NCBI RefSeq assembly: GCF_003201205.1
Contig: NZ_QICN01000003.1
Coordinates: 62,001 to 126,000, forward strand
Source: Sinimarinibacterium flocculans
GTDB lineage: Bacteria; Pseudomonadota; Gammaproteobacteria; Nevskiales; Nevskiaceae
Direction: 5' to 3'
DNA: 64,000 bases
The notes under the pieces are model-generated. The model did not search any database, was not told the origin of the DNA, and saw nothing but the letters and a program-made list of their open reading frames with translations. Shown here in pieces: positions 63,721 to 64,000 of this stretch (position 1 is its first letter; every line of letters starts with the position of its first letter). The position numbers were made by a program, and so were the translations under genes.

Positions 63721-64000
63721 ATGCCACGCCCGTCCCTGCGTATTCTCGGCGCCAGCCTGCTGCTCGCCGCCTGCGGCACCTCGACGCCGCCGGATACCAC
63801 GCCCGCGGGACCGACGACTCCGGCCCAGCGCGACGCACCGACACTCGCGTCGCGCTTTCCCGGCATTCGCACCGTGCCCGATGTGCTGTGCCCGGAAGAC
63901 TACCTCGGCACCACCGGCCTGCTGACGCCGGCGCTGCTCGACGCGGGACGCTACAGCCCGCTCGACGGCGGCCCCGAGGCGCCGGCCGAGATCGTCGCGC
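63721..64000 (+). CDS. Lipoprotein, N-terminal part (runs off the window)
   Basis: The ATG at 63721 starts a lipoprotein signal with lipobox LLLAAC, then a Thr/Pro-rich spacer and a domain beginning RFPGIRTVPDVLCPEDYLG. No family is recognised from the 93 residues present. It follows the metal-receptor-like gene by 10 bp and may be the third gene of that operon. Confidence 0.65.
   Translation, partial: MPRPSLRILGASLLLAACGTSTPPDTTPAGPTTPAQRDAPTLASRFPGIRTVPDVLCPEDYLGTTGLLTPALLDAGRYSPLDGGPEAPAEIVA

Overview
This 64 kb window looks like a chromosomal segment of a GC-rich gammaproteobacterium. The evidence is a complete dcw (division and cell wall) cluster of proteobacterial order running mraZ to ftsZ and then lpxC, an M23 peptidase, dciA (DUF721) and secA; RNase P RNA directly upstream of mraZ; a coaE-zapD-yacG run; a meso-DAP type MurE; and an LpxC whose metal ligands fall at the E. 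coli positions. A long TonB-dependent receptor, several Cys-Gly-run lipoproteins and extreme third-position GC suggest the Xanthomonadales/Nevskiales side of the class. That placement is inference. I see no phage, IS element, CRISPR array, rRNA or tRNA.

Layout. 1-3.6 kb: the 5' part of a membrane sensor, a short secreted peptide, a Pro-Thr-linker lipoprotein and an unrecognised helical protein. 3.9-9.7 kb: a SAM methyltransferase, an Xre/RES toxin-antitoxin pair with a perfect inverted repeat over its start, a DUF885 lipoprotein, two SRPBCC/FemAB-like genes and a small membrane protein. 9.8-18.7 kb: fabH, a large TonB receptor, a thioesterase, two alpha/beta hydrolases flanking a long inverted repeat, a DUF985 cupin, a small secreted protein, DUF4404 and a histone H1-like protein. 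18.8-21.9 kb: a leftward run of PspB-like, sirtuin, alpha/beta hydrolase and MFS transporter genes. 22-28 kb: a Gly-rich lipoprotein, a TVP38/FAD-disulfide reductase fusion and a Ser/Thr kinase with TPRs. 28-30 kb: a TetR gene facing a pspA, 55-residue membrane peptide and yiaAB operon whose promoter carries two palindromes. 30-32.7 kb: an LpxH-like phosphoesterase, coaE, zapD and yacG. 32.8-38.3 kb: an 11-repeat Big2-type lipoprotein, a MutT-TenI fusion and argJ.

38.4-61.7 kb is secA, M23 peptidase, dciA, lpxC and the dcw cluster, leftward except dciA. From mraZ (61.7 kb) to ftsZ (43.8 kb) most neighbours overlap by 4 bp (ATGA or GTGA) or are a few bases apart. Pmra has a clear -35/-10 followed by three MraZ-type repeats. 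ftsZ has its own strong promoter in an AT-rich island, and lpxC is preceded by a terminator-like hairpin inside its leader. rnpB (62.04-62.44 kb) lies upstream of mraZ. The window ends with an SRPBCC gene, a cytosolic metal-receptor-like protein and the start of a lipoprotein gene.

Together the right half makes lipid II precursors (MurB, C, D, E, F, Ddl, MraY, MurG), builds the septum (FtsL, I, W, Q, A, Z, ZapD), balances this with lipid A synthesis (LpxC) and supports export (SecA). The left half is mostly envelope, stress and accessory genes.
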